The notes below the pieces were generated by a model that ran no database searches, had not been told where the DNA came from, and was given only the letters and a program-made list of their open reading frames with translations. A stretch of DNA of 20,664 nt, from NCBI RefSeq assembly GCF_032854445.1, contig NW_027018502.1, forward strand, positions 1 through 20,664. Reading direction: 5' to 3'. Made by a program: the position numbers and the translations under genes. The first letter of the stretch is position 1. Each line of letters begins with the position of its first letter. Positions 1 through 11,512 of the stretch are shown piece by piece. Source of the DNA: Liolophura sinensis (lineage: Eukaryota; Mollusca; Polyplacophora; Chitonida; Chitonidae).

Positions 1-545
1 GAATGAGCATTTATGTGAAAATCACGTGCCCAGCAACGGCTCTTACTCCATGGAAACCAAGGAAATTTGCAATTTTTCAACAGCTGGAGATGCCTGGCCC
101 AATTGCGCATCTTTTGGCACCTTATTGATGTGGGTCAGTGTTTAATTGTACTTTTTACAGCAGACTGTATCAAGTACCTTGTGTTTTTTATATACAAATG
201 GTGTGGTTTTTCAACATGTAGATAAAGACATTGAGTTTGTCTTCGACTTAGAAGTAAGACAATTGCTGGATGAGTTAAATGGGCTTGGCCCAAAGATTTG
301 ACGTCTTCTGGGCTACCGAAGGGCACATAACTTATAATCAAAAGTTGAATATAGTAATGACCAGTCGCGATATTACATAGTAAATGTAGCCGAATTTAAT
401 TAGCAAAAAGCCCAGGCAAAATCCAAAAGTGGAAAAACTGTTCCAATGCTGCTGGTAAGAGGCTAATCCGACCTATTTTGTGACGAGAAATCGAATGGTG
501 CAACCGCGTTGCTCTCGACCAATACTTTTGGCTGTAGCGACAATT
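1..545 (+). repeat. Satellite unit 1 (545 bp)
   Basis: CAG-type unit with G397T and G474C. Three one-base deletions are seen, in the A run near 420, in the A run near 503 and in the CC near 518. It shares the CAG/G397T/G474C combination with units 3 and 9. The array already runs at base 1, so the upstream edge is not in the window. Confidence 0.95.
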
Positions 546-1093
546 GAATGAGCATTTATGTGAAAATCACGTGCCTAACAACGGCTCTTACTCCATGGAA
601 CCAAGGAAATTTGCAATTTTTCAACAGCTGGAGATGCCTGGCCCAATTGCGCATCTTTTGGCACCTTAGTGATGTGGGTCAGTGTTTAATTGTACTTTTT
701 ACAGCAGACTGTATCAAATACCTTGTGTTTTTTATATACAAATGGTGTGGTTTTTCAACATGTAGATAAAGACATTGAGTTTGTCTTCGACTTAGAAGTA
801 AGACAATTGCTGGATGAGTTAAATGGGCTTGGCCCAAAGATTTGACGTCTTCTGGGCTACCGAAGGGCACATAACTTATAATCAAAAGTTGAATATAGTA
901 ATGACCAGTCGCGATATTACATAGTAAATTGTAGCCTAATTTAATAGCAAAAAGCCCAAGCAAAAATCCAAAAGTGGAAAAACTGTTCCAATGCTGCTGG
1001 TAAGAGGCTAATCCGACGTATTTTGTGACGAGAAATCGAAATGGTGCAAACCGCGTTGCTCTCCGACCAATACTTTTGGCTGTAGCGACAATT
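546..1093 (+). repeat. Satellite unit 2 (548 bp)
   Basis: TAA-type with T125G (private), G174A, G392T, G397T and G415A. The length of 548 hides two insertions and two deletions of one base. The G174A + G392T pair is also found in units 13 and 34. Confidence 0.95.
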
Positions 1094-1640
1094 GAATGAG
1101 CATTTATGTGAAAATCACGTGCCCAGCAACGGCTCTTACTCCATGGAAACCAAGGAAATTTGCAATTTTTCACAGCTGGAGATGCCTGGCCCAATTGCGC
1201 ATCTTTTGGCACCTTATTGATGTGGGTCAGTGGTTTAATTGTACTTTTTACAAGCAGACTGTATCAAGTACCTTGTGTTTTTTATATACAAATGGTGTGG
1301 TTTTTCAACATGTAGATAAAGACATTGAGTTTGTCTTCGACTTAGAAGTAAGACAATTGCTGGATGAGTTAAATGGGCTTGGCCCAAAGATTTGACGTCT
1401 TCTGGGCTACCGAAGGGCACATAACTTATAATCAAAAGTTGAATACAGTAATGACCAGTCGCGATATACATAGTAATGTAGCCGAATTTAATTAGCAAAA
1501 AAGCCCAGGCAAAAATCCAAAAGTGGAAAAACTGTTCCAATGCTGCTGGTAAGAGGCTAATCCGACCTATTTTGTGACGAGAAATCGAATGGTGCAAACC
1601 GCGTTGCTCTCCGACAATACTTTTGGCTGTAGCGACAATT
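1094..1640 (+). repeat. Satellite unit 3 (547 bp)
   Basis: CAG-type with T352C, G397T and G474C, so close to units 1 and 9. It carries about seven one-base indels, the densest in the window: a lost A before CAGCTG, an added G in GTCAGTG, an added A in TTTACAG, and losses in GATATTACAT and AGTAAATG. Confidence 0.95.
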
Positions 1641-2188
1641 GAATGAGCATTTATGTGAAAATCACGTGCCTAACAACGGCTCTTACTCCATGGAAACCAA
1701 GAAATTTGCAATTTTTCAACAGCTGGAGATGCCTGGCCCAATTGCGCATCTTTTGGCACCTTATTGATGTGGGTCAGTGTTTAATTGTACTTTTTACAGC
1801 AGACTGTATCAAGTACCTTGTGTTTTTTATATACAAATGGTGTGGTTTTTCAACATGTAGATAAAGACATTGAGTTTGTCTTCGACTTAGAAGTAAGACA
1901 ATTGCTGGATGAGTTAAATGGGCTTGGCCCAAAGATTTGACGTCTTCTGGGCTACCGAAGGGCACATAACTTATAATCAAAAGTTGAATATAGTAATGAC
2001 CAGTCGCGATATTACATAGTAAATGTAGCCGAATTGAATTAGCAAAAAGCCCAAGCAAAAATCCAAAAGTGGAAAAACTGTTCCAATGCTGCTGTAAGAG
2101 GCTAATCCGACGTATTTTGTGGACGAGAAATCGAATGGTGCAAAACCGCGTTGCTCTCCGACCAATACTTTTGGCTGTAGCGACAATT
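1641..2188 (+). repeat. Satellite unit 4 (548 bp)
   Basis: TAA-type with G415A and otherwise close to the reference. Two one-base deletions (GG to G near 61 and near 456) are offset by two insertions (GTGGACG near 483 and an extra A near 504). Confidence 0.95.
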
Positions 2189-2737
2189 GAATGAGCATTT
2201 ATGTGAAAATCACGTGCCTAACAACGGCTCTTACTCCATGGAAACCAAGGAAATTTGCAATTTTTCAACAGCTGGAGATGCTGGCCCCAATTGCGCATCT
2301 TTTGGCACCTTATTGATGTGGGTCAGTGTTTAATTGTACTTTTTACAGCAGACTGTATCAAGTACCTTGTGTTTTTTTATATACAAATGGTGTGGTTTTT
2401 CAACATGTAGATAAAGACATTGAGTTTGTCTTCGACTTAGAAGTAAGACAATTGCTGGATGAGTTAAATGGGCTTGGCCCAAAGATTTGACGTCTTCTGG
2501 GCTACCGAAGGGCACATAACTTATAATCAAAAGTTGAATATAGTAATGACCAGTCGCGATATTACATAGTAAATGTAGCCGAATTGAATTAGCAAAAAGC
2601 CCAGGCAAAAATCCAAAAGTGGAAAAACTGTTCCAATGCTGCTGGTAAGAGGCTAATCCGACGTATTTTGTGACGAGAAATCGAATGGTGCAAACCGCGT
2701 TGCTCTCCGACCAATACTTTTGGCTGTAGCGACAATT
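2189..2737 (+). repeat. Satellite unit 5 (549 bp)
   Basis: TAA-type and, apart from indels, the same as the reference unit. Indels are a C lost and a C gained within the GCCTGGCCCAA stretch and one extra T in the T run at 184-189. Confidence 0.95.
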
Positions 2738-3288
2738 GAATGAGCATTTATGTGAAAATCACGTGCCTAACAACGGCTCTTACTCCATGGAAACCAAGGA
2801 AATTTGCAATTTTTCAACAGCTGGAGATGCCTGGCCCAATTGCGCATCTTTTGGCACCTTATTGATGTGGGTCAGTGTTTTAATTGTACTTTTTACATCA
2901 GACTGTATCAAGTACCTTGTGTTTTTTATATACAAATGGTGTGGTTTTTCAACATGTAGATAAAGACATTGAGTTTGTCTTCGACTTAGAAGTAAGACAA
3001 TTGCTGGATGAGTTAATTGGGCTTGGCCCAAAGATTTGACGTCTTCTGGGCTACCGAAGGGCACATAACTTATAATCAAAAGTTGAATATAGTAATGACC
3101 AGTCGCGATATTACATAGTAAATGTAGCCGAATTGAATTAGCAAAAAGCCCAGGCAAAAAATCCAAAAGTGGAAAAAACTGTTCCAATGCTGCTGGTAAG
3201 AGGCTAATCCGACGTATTTTGTGACGAGAAATCGAATGGTGCAAACCGCGTTGCTCTCCGACCAATACTTTTGGCTGTAGCGACAATT
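2738..3288 (+). repeat. Satellite unit 6 (551 bp)
   Basis: TAA-type with two private changes, G160T and A279T. Three one-base insertions, in the T run near 141 and in A runs near 418 and 434, account for the extra length. Confidence 0.95.
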
Positions 3289-3837
3289 GAATGAGCATTT
3301 ATGTGAAAATCACGTGCCTAACAACGGCTCTTACTCCATGGAAACCAAGAAATTTGCAATTTTTCAACAGCTGGAGATGCCTGGCCCAATTGCGCATCTT
3401 TTGGCACCTTATTGATGTGGGTCAGTGTTTAATTGTACTTTTTACAGCAGACTGTATCAAGTACCTTGTGTTTTTTATATACAAATGGTGTGGTTTTTCA
3501 ACATGTAGATAAAGACATTGAGTTTGTCTTCGACTTAGAAGTAAAGACAATTGCTGGATGAGTTAAATGGGCTTGGCCCAAAGATTTGACGTCTTCTGGG
3601 CTACCGAAGGGGCACATAACTTATAACCAAAAGTTGAATATAGTAATGACCAGTCGCGATATTACATAGTAAATGTAGCCGAATTGAATTAGCAAAAAGC
3701 CCAGGCAAAAATCCAAAAGTGGAAAAACTGTTCCAATGCTGCTGGTAAGAGGCTAATCCGACGTATTTTGTGACGAGAAATCGAATGGTGCAAACCGCGT
3801 TGCTCTCCGCCCAATACTTTTGGCTGTAGCGACAATT
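3289..3837 (+). repeat. Satellite unit 7 (549 bp)
   Basis: TAA-type with T338C and A521C. Both occur together again only in unit 11. Indels are one G lost near 61, one A gained near 256 and one G gained near 321. Confidence 0.95.
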
Positions 3838-4386
3838 GAATGAGCATTTATGTGAAAATCACGTGCCTAACAACGGCTCTTACTCCATGGAAACCAAGGA
3901 AATTTGCAATTTTTCAACAGCTGGAGATGCCTGGCCCAATTGCCGCATCTTTTGGCACCTTATTGATGTGGGTCAGTGTTCAATTGTACTTTTTACAGCA
4001 GGACTGTATCAAGTACCTTGTGTTTTTTATATACAAATGGTGTGGTTTTTCAACATGTAGATAAAGACATTGAGTTTGTCTTCGACTTAGAAGTAAGACA
4101 ATTGCTGGATGAGTTAAATGGGCTTGGCCCAAAGATTTGACGTCTTCTGGGCTACCGAAGGGCACATAACTTATAATCAAAAGTTGAATATAGTAATGAC
4201 CAGTCGCGATATTACATAGTAAATGTAGCCGAATTGAATTAGCAAAAGCCCAGGCAAAAATCCAAAAGTGGAAAAACTGTTCCAATGCTGCTGGTAAGAG
4301 GCTAATCCGACGTATTTTGTGACGAGAAATCGAATGGTGCAAACCGCGTTGCTCTCCGCCCAATACTTTTGGCTGTAGCGACAATT
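3838..4386 (+). repeat. Satellite unit 8 (549 bp)
   Basis: TAA-type with T143C and A521C, a pair found again only in unit 12. Two insertions (C in TTGCGC, G in GCAGAC) and one lost A in the run at 405-409 are present. Confidence 0.95.
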
Positions 4387-4932
4387 GAATGAGCATTTAT
4401 GTGAAAATCACGTGCCCAGCAACGGCTCTTACTCCATGGAAACCAAGGAAATTTGCAATTTTTCAACAGCTGGAGATGCCTGGCCCAATTGCGCATCTTT
4501 TGGCACCTTATTGATGTGGGTCAGTGTTTAATTGTACTTTTTACAGCAGACTGTATCAAGTACCTTGTGTTTTTTATATACAAATGGTGTGGTTTTTCAA
4601 CATGTAGATAAAGACATTGAGTTTGTCTTCGACTTAGAAGTAAGACAATTGCTGGATGAGTTAAATGGGCTTGGCCCAAAGATTTGACGTCTTCTGGGCT
4701 ACCGAAGGGCACATAACTTATAATCAAAAGTTGAATATAGTAATGACCAGTCGCGATATTACATAGTAAATGTAGCCGAATTTAATTAGCAAAAAGCCAG
4801 GCAAAAATCCAAAAGTGGAAAAACTGTTCCAATGCTGCTGGTAGAGGCTAATCCGACCTATTTTGTGACGAGAAATCGAATGGTGCAAACCGCGTTGCTC
4901 TCCGACCAATACTTTTGGCTGTAGCGACAATT
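4387..4932 (+). repeat. Satellite unit 9 (546 bp)
   Basis: CAG-type with G397T and G474C, the same substitution haplotype as unit 1. Two one-base deletions, one C near 411 and one A near 458. Confidence 0.95.
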
Positions 4933-5480
4933 GAATGAGCATTTATGTGAAAATCACGTGCCTAACAACGGCTCTTACTCCCTGGAAACCAAGGAAATTT
5001 GCAATTTTTCAACAGCTGGAGATGCCTGGCCCAATTTGCGCATCTTTTGGCACCTTATTGATGTGGGTCAGTGTTTAATTGTACTTTTTACAGCAGACTG
5101 TATCAAGTACCTTGTGTTTTTTATATACAAATGGTGTGGTTTTTCAACATGTAGATAAAGGACATTGAGTTTGTCTTCGACTTAGAAGTAAGACAATTGC
5201 TGGATGAGTTAAATGGGCTTGGCCCAAAGATTTGACGTCTTCTGGGCTACCGAAGGGCACATAACTTATAATCAAAAGTTGAATATAGTAATGACCAGTC
5301 GCGATATTACATAGTAAATGTAGCCGAATTGAATTAGCAAAAAGCCCAGGCAAAATCCAAAAGTGGAAAAACTGTTCCAATGCTGCTGGTAAGAGGCTAA
5401 TCCCGACGTATTTGTGACGAGAAATCGAATGGTGCAAACCGCGTGCTCTCCGACCAATACTTTTGGCTGTAGCGACAATT
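4933..5480 (+). repeat. Satellite unit 10 (548 bp)
   Basis: TAA-type with A50C, which destroys the CCATGG site. Only unit 34 shares A50C. About six one-base indels cancel out: extra T near 104, extra G near 227, lost A near 420, extra C near 470, lost T near 479 and lost T near 511. Confidence 0.95.
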
Positions 5481-6032
5481 GAATGAGCATTTATGTGAAA
5501 ATCACGTGCCTAACAACGGCTCTTACTCCATGGAAACCAAGGAAATTTGCAATTTTTCAACAGCTGGAGATGCCTGGCCCAATTGCGCATCTTTTGGCAC
5601 CTTATTGATGTGGGTCAGTGTTTAATTGTACTTTTTACAGCAGACTGTATCAAGTACCTTGTGTTTTTTTATAATACAAATGGTGTGGTTTTTCAACATG
5701 TAGATAAAGACATTGAGTTTGTCTTCGACTTAGAAGTAAGACAATTGCTGGATGAGTTAAATGGGCTTGGCCCAAAGATTTGACGTCTTCTGGGCTACCG
5801 AAGGGCACATAACTTATAACCAAAAGTTGAATATAGTAATGACCAGTCGCGATATTACATAGTAAATGTAGCCGAATTGAATTAGCAAAAAGCCCAGGCA
5901 AAAATCCAAAAGTGGAAAAACTGTTCCAATGCTGCTGGTAAGAGGCTAATCCGACGTATTTTGTGACGAGAAATCGAAATATGTGCAAACCGCGTTGCTC
6001 TCCGCCCAATACTTTTGGCTGTAGCGACAATT
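5481..6032 (+). repeat. Satellite unit 11 (552 bp)
   Basis: TAA-type with T338C and A521C, as in unit 7. The longest unit of the window: one extra T and one extra A in the TTTTTTATATAC stretch and a two-base gain around 495-498. Confidence 0.95.
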
Positions 6033-6579
6033 GAATGAGCATTTATGTGAAAATCACGTGCCTACAACGGCTCTTACTCCATGGAAACCAAGGAAATTTG
6101 CAATTTTTCAACAGCTGAGATGCCTGGCCCAATTGCGCATCTTTTGGCACCTTATTGATGTGGGTCAGTGTTCAATTGTACTTTTTACAGCAGACTGTAT
6201 CAAGTACCTTGTGTTTTTTAATATACAAATGGTGTGGTTTTTCAACATGTAGATAAAGAATTGAGTTTGTCTTCGACTTAGAAGTAAGACAATTGCTGGA
6301 TGAGTTAAATGGGCTTGGCCCAAAGATTTGACGTCTTCTGGGCTACCGAAGGGCACATAACTTATAATCAAAAGTTGAATATAGTAATGACCAGTCGCGA
6401 TATTACATAGTAAATGTAGCCGAATTGAATTAGCAAAAAGCCCAGGCAAAAATCCAAAAGTGGAAAAAACTGTTCCAATGCTGCTGGTAAGAGGCTAATC
6501 CGACGTATTTTGTGACGAGAAATCGAATGGTGCAAACCGCGTTGCTCTCCGCCCAATACTTTTGGCTGTAGCGACAATT
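6033..6579 (+). repeat. Satellite unit 12 (547 bp)
   Basis: TAA-type with T143C and A521C, as in unit 8. About five one-base indels: lost A at 32-33, lost G near 87, extra A near 190, lost C at 229 and an extra A near 434. Confidence 0.95.
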
Positions 6580-7126
6580 GAATGAGCATTTATGTGAAAA
6601 TCACGTGCCCAGCAACGGCTCTTACTCCATGGAAACCAAGGAAATTTGCAAGTTTTCAACAGCTGGAGATGCCTGGCCCAATTGCGCATCTTTTGGCACC
6701 TTATTGATGTGGGTCAGTGTTTAATTGTACTTTTTACAGCAGACTGTATCAAATACCTTGTGTTTTTTATATACAAATGGTGTGGTTTTTCAACATGTAG
6801 ATAAAGACATTGAGTTTGTCTTCGACTTAGAAGTAAGACAATTGCTGGATGAGTTAAATGGGCTTGGCCCAAAGATTTGACGTCTTCTGGGCTACCGAAG
6901 GGCACATAACTTATAATCAAAAGTTGAATATAGTAATGACCAGTCGCGATATTACATAGTAAATGTAGCCTAATTTAATTAGCAAAAAGCCCAAGCAAAA
7001 ATCCAAAAGTGGAAAAACTGTCCAATGCTGCTGGTAAGAGGCTAATCCGACGTATTTTGTGACGAGAAATCGAATGGTGCAAACCGCGTTGCTCTCCGAC
7101 CAATACTTTTGGCTGTAGCGACAATT
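6580..7126 (+). repeat. Satellite unit 13 (547 bp)
   Basis: CAG-type with T73G (private), G174A, G392T, G397T and G415A. One T is lost near 443. Its right part matches unit 34 and opens the block related to units 34-37. Confidence 0.95.
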
Positions 7127-7675
7127 GAATGAGCATTTATGTGAAAATCACGTGCCTAACAACGGCTCTTACTCCATGGAAACCAAGGAAAATTTGCAAT
7201 TTTTCAACAGCTGGAGATGCCTGGCCCAATTGCGCATCTTTTGGCACCTTATTGATGTGGGTCAGTGTTTAATTGTACTTTTTACAGCAGACTGTATCAA
7301 GTACCTTGTGTTTTTTATATACAAATGGTGTGGTTTTTCAACATGTAGATAAAGACATTGAGTTTGTCTTCGACTTAGAAGTAAGGACAATTGCTGGATG
7401 AGTTAAATGGGCTTGGCCCAAAGATTTGACGTCTTCTGGGCTACCGAAGGGCACATAACTTATAATCAAAAGTTGAATATTGTAATGACCAGTCGCGATA
7501 TTACATAGTAAATGTAGCCGAATTTAATTAGCAAAAAGCCCAAGCAAAAATCCAAAAGTGGAAAAACTGTTCAATGCTGCTGGTAAGAGGCTAATCCGAC
7601 GTATTTTGTGACGAGAAATCGAATGGTGCAAACCGCGTTGCTCTCCCACCAACACTTATGGCTGTAGCTACAATT
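7127..7675 (+). repeat. Satellite unit 14 (549 bp)
   Basis: TAA-type with A353T, G397T, G415A and the unit-end haplotype G520C/T526C/T531A/G542T. Unit 35 has every one of these and adds A224T. Indels: extra A near 64, extra G near 258, lost C near 445. Confidence 0.95.
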
Positions 7676-8223
7676 GAATGAGCATTTATGTGAAAATCAC
7701 GTGCCCAGCAACGGCTCTTACTCCATGGAAAACCAAGGAAATTTGCAATTTTTCAACAGCTGGAGATGCCTGGCCCAATTGCGCATCTTTTGGCACCTTA
7801 TTGATGTGGGTCAGTGTTTTAATTGTACTTTTTACAGCAGACTGTATCAAATACCTTGTGTTTTTTATATACAAATGGTGTGGTTTTTCAACATGTAGAT
7901 AAGACATTGAGTTTGTCTTCGACTTAGAAGTAAGACAATTGCTGGATGAGTTAAATGGGCTTGGCCCAAAGATTTGACGTCTTCTGGGCTACCGAAGGGC
8001 ACATAACTTATAATCAAAGTTGAATATAGTAATGACCAGTCGCGATATTACATAGTAAATGTAGCCGAATTTAAATTAGCAAAAAGCCCAAGCAACAATC
8101 CAAAAGTGGTAAAACTGTTCCAATGCTGCTGGTAAGAGGCTAATCCGACGTATTTGTGACGAGAAATCGAATGGTGCAAACCGCGTTGCTCTCCGACCAA
8201 GACTTATGGCTGTAGCTACAATT
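7676..8223 (+). repeat. Satellite unit 15 (548 bp)
   Basis: CAG-type with G174A, G397T, G415A, A420C, A434T and the end haplotype T526G/T531A/G542T. Unit 36 carries the same list, plus private G15A. Six one-base indels cancel out here and none is present in unit 36. Confidence 0.95.
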
Positions 8224-8769
8224 GAATGAGCATTTATGTGAAAATCACGTGCCTAACAACGCTCTTACTCCATGGAAACCAAGGAAATTTGCAATTTTTC
8301 AACAGCTGGAGATGCCTGGCCCAATTTGCGCATCTTTTGGCACCTATTGATGTGGGTCAGTGTTTAATTGTACTTTTTACAGCAGACTGTATCAAGTACC
8401 TTGTGTTTTTTATATACAAATGGTGTGGTTTTTCAACATGTAGATTAAGACATTGAGTTTGTCTTCGACTTAGAAGTAAAGACAATTGCTGGATGAGTTA
8501 AATGGGCTTGGCCAAAGATTTGACGTCTTCTGGGCTACCGAAGGGCACATAACTTATAATCAAAAGTTGAATATAGTAATGACCAGTCGCGATATTACAT
8601 AGTAAATGTAGCCTAATTTAATTAGCAAAAAGCCCAAGCAAAAATCCAAAAGTGAAAAACTGTTCCAATGCTGCTGGTAAGAGGCTAATCCGACGTATTT
8701 TGTGACGAGAAATCGAATGGTGCAAACCGCGTTGCTCTCCGACCAATACTTTTGGCTGTAGCGACAATT
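8224..8769 (+). repeat. Satellite unit 16 (546 bp)
   Basis: TAA-type with A224T, G392T, G397T and G415A. A224T follows a unit ending in T526G/T531A/G542T here, and again at units 19-20 and 36-37. About six one-base indels are present. Confidence 0.95.
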
Positions 8770-9319
8770 GAATGAGCATTTATGTGAAAATCACGTGCCT
8801 AACAACGGCTCTTACTCCATGGAAACCAAGGAAATTTGCAATTTTTCAACAGCTGGAGATGCCTGGCCCAATTGCGCATCTTTTTGGCACCTTATTGATG
8901 TGGGTCAGTGTTTAATTGTACTTTTTACAGCAGACTGTATCAAGTACCTTGTGTTTTTTTATATACAAATGGTGTGGTTTTTCAACATGTAGATTAAGAC
9001 ATTGAGTTTGTCTTCGACTTAGAAGTAAGACAATTGCTGGATGAGTTAAATGGGCTTGGCCCAAAGATTTGACGTCTTCTGGGCTACCGAAGGGCACATA
9101 ACTTATAATCAAAAGTTGAATATAGTAATGACCAGTCGCGATATTACATAGTAAATGTAGCCGAATTTAATTAGCAAAAAGCCCAAGCAAAAATCCAAAA
9201 GTGGTAAAACTGTTCCAATGCTGCTGGTAAGAGGCTAATCCGACGTATTTTGTGACGAGAAATCGAATGGTGCAAACCGCGTTGCTCTCCCACCAACACT
9301 TATGGCTGTAGCGACAATT
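8770..9319 (+). repeat. Satellite unit 17 (550 bp)
   Basis: TAA-type with A224T, G397T, G415A, A434T and G520C/T526C/T531A, but keeping G542. That makes it an intermediate between the ends of unit 14 and the reference. Two extra T, near 112 and 184. Confidence 0.95.
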
Positions 9320-9868
9320 GAATGAGCATTTATGTGAAAATCACGTGCCCAGCAACGGCTCTTACTCCATGGAAACCAAGGAAATTTGCAATTTTTCAAC
9401 AGCTGGAGATGCCTGGCCCAATTGCGCATCTTTTGGCACCTTATTGATGTGGGTCAGTGTTTAATTGTACTTTTTACAGCAGACTGTATCAAATACCTTG
9501 TGTTTTTTTATATACAAATGGTGTGGTTTTTCAACATGTAGATAAAGACATTGAGTTTGTCTTCGACTTAGAAGTAAGACAATTGCTGGATGAGTTAAAT
9601 GGGCTTGGCCCAAAGATTTGACGTCTTCTGGGCTACCGAAGGGCACATAACTTATAATCAAAAGTTGAATATAGTAATGACCAGTCGCGATATTACATAG
9701 TAAATGTAGCCGAATTTAATTAGCAAAAAGCACAAGCAAAAATCCAAAAGTGGTAAATCTGTTCCAATTCTGCTGGTAAGAGGCTAATCCGACGTATTTT
9801 GTGACGAGAAATTGAATGGTGCAAACCGCGTTGCTCTCCGACCAATACTTTTGGCTGTAGCGACAATT
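9320..9868 (+). repeat. Satellite unit 18 (549 bp)
   Basis: CAG-type with G174A, G397T, C412A, G415A, A434T, A438T, G449T and C493T. C412A, A438T and C493T are private. One extra T in the run at 184-189 (about base 9507) is the last indel before the clean half. Confidence 0.95.
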
Positions 9869-10416
9869 GAATGAGCATTTATGTGAAAATCACGTGCCTA
9901 ACAACGGCTCTTACTCCATGGAAACCAAGGAAATTTGCAATTTTTCAACAGCTGGAGATGCCTGGCCCAATTGCGCATCTTTTGGCACCTTATTGATGTG
10001 GGTCAGTGTTTAATTGTACTTTTTACAGCAGACTGTATCAAGTACCTTGTTGTTTTTATATACAAATGGTGTGGTTTTTCAACATGTAGATAAAGACATT
10101 GAGTTTGTCTTCGACTTAGAAGTAAGACAATTGCTGGATGAGTTAAATGGGCTTGGCCCAAAGATTTGACGTCTTCTGGGCTACCGAAGGGCACATAACT
10201 TATAATCAAAAGTTGAATATAGTAATGACCAGTCGCGATATTACATAGTAAATGTAGCCGAATTTAATTAGCAAAAAGCCCAAGCAAAAATCCAAAAGTG
10301 GAAAAACTGTTCCAATGCTGCTGGTAAGAGGCTAATCCGACGTATTTTGTGACGAGAAATCGAATGGTGCAAACCGCGTTGCTCTCCGACCAAGACTTAT
10401 GGCTGTAGCTACAATT
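9869..10416 (+). repeat. Satellite unit 19 (548 bp)
   Basis: First indel-free unit. TAA-type with the GT-to-TG swap at 183-184, G397T, G415A and the end haplotype T526G/T531A/G542T shared with units 15 and 36. Confidence 0.96.
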
Positions 10417-10964
10417 GAATGAGCATTTATGTGAAAATCACGTGCCTAACAACGGCTCTTACTCCATGGAAACCAAGGAAATTTGCAATTTTTCAACAGC
10501 TGGAGATGCCTGGCCCAATTGCGCATCTTTTGGCACCTTATTGATGTGGGTCAGTGTTTAATTGTACTTTTTACAGCAGACTGTATCAAGTACCTTGTGT
10601 TTTTTATATACAAATGGTGTGGTTTTTCAACATGTAGATTAAGACATTGAGTTTGTCTTCGACTTAGAAGTAAGACAATTGCTGGATGAGTTAAATGGGC
10701 TTGGCCCAAAGATTTGACGTCTTCTGGGCTACCGAAGGGCACATAACTTATAATCAAAAGTTGAATATAGTAATGACCAGTCGCGATATTACATAGTAAA
10801 TGTAGCCGAATTGAATTAGCAAAAAGCCCAGGCAAAAATCCAAAAGTGGAAAAACTGTTCCAATTCTGCTGGTAAGAGGCTAATCCGACGTATTTTGTGA
10901 CGAGAAATCGAATGGTGCAAACCGCGTTGCTCTACGACCAATACTTTTGGCTGTAGCGACAATT
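10417..10964 (+). repeat. Satellite unit 20 (548 bp)
   Basis: TAA-type with A224T, G449T and private C518A. A224T and an unchanged 397/415 region make it resemble unit 37. Confidence 0.96.
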
Positions 10965-11512
10965 GAATGAGCATTTATGTGAAAATCACGTGCCTAACAC
11001 CGGCTCTTACTCCATGGAAACCAAGGAAATTTGCAATTTTTCAACAGCTGGAGATGCCTGGCCCAATTGCGCATCTTTTGGCACCTTATTGATGTGGGTC
11101 AGTGTTTAATTGTACTTTTTACAGCAGACTGTATCAAGTACCTTGTGTTTTTTATATACAAATGGTGTGGTTTTTCAACATGTAGATAAAGACATTGAGT
11201 TTGTCTTTGACTTAGAAGTAAGACAATTGCTGGATGAGTTAAATGGGCTTGGCCCAAAGATTTGACGTCTTCTGGGCTACCGAAGGGCACATAACTTATA
11301 ATCAAAAGTTGAATATAGTAATGACCAGTCGCGATATTACATAGTAAATGTAGCCGAATTTAATTAGCAAAAAGCCCAAGCAAAAATCCAAAAGTGGAAA
11401 AACTGTTCCAATGCTGCTGGTAAGAGGCTAATCCGACGTATTTTGTGACGAGAAATCGAATGGTGGAAACCGCGTTGCTCTCTGACCAATACTTTTGGCT
11501 GTAGCGACAATT
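10965..11512 (+). repeat. Satellite unit 21 (548 bp)
   Basis: TAA-type with A36C, C244T (a CpG-to-TpG change), G397T, G415A, C502G and C519T. C519T, also CpG-to-TpG, recurs in unit 30. Confidence 0.96.

Larger units (their letters stand above)
1..9868. other. Indel-rich half of the array (units 1-18)
   Basis: Unit lengths here are 545, 548, 547, 548, 549, 551, 549, 549, 546, 548, 552, 547, 547, 549, 548, 546, 550 and 549. By hand I count about 66 mostly single-base indels, many in runs of A, T, C or G, against one in the remaining 10.8 kb. Units 13-16 share rare substitutions with units 34-37 but differ from them by one-base indels. This pattern is best read as uncorrected long-read error in the consensus. 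Confidence 0.8.

Noticed and set aside
679-1212. 177-codon minus-strand reading frame, and a similar 172-codon frame at 2780-3298
   Set aside because: Both are longer than in other units only because one-base indels of the noisy half join frames. Clean units at the same place stop earlier, and both lie wholly within the satellite.
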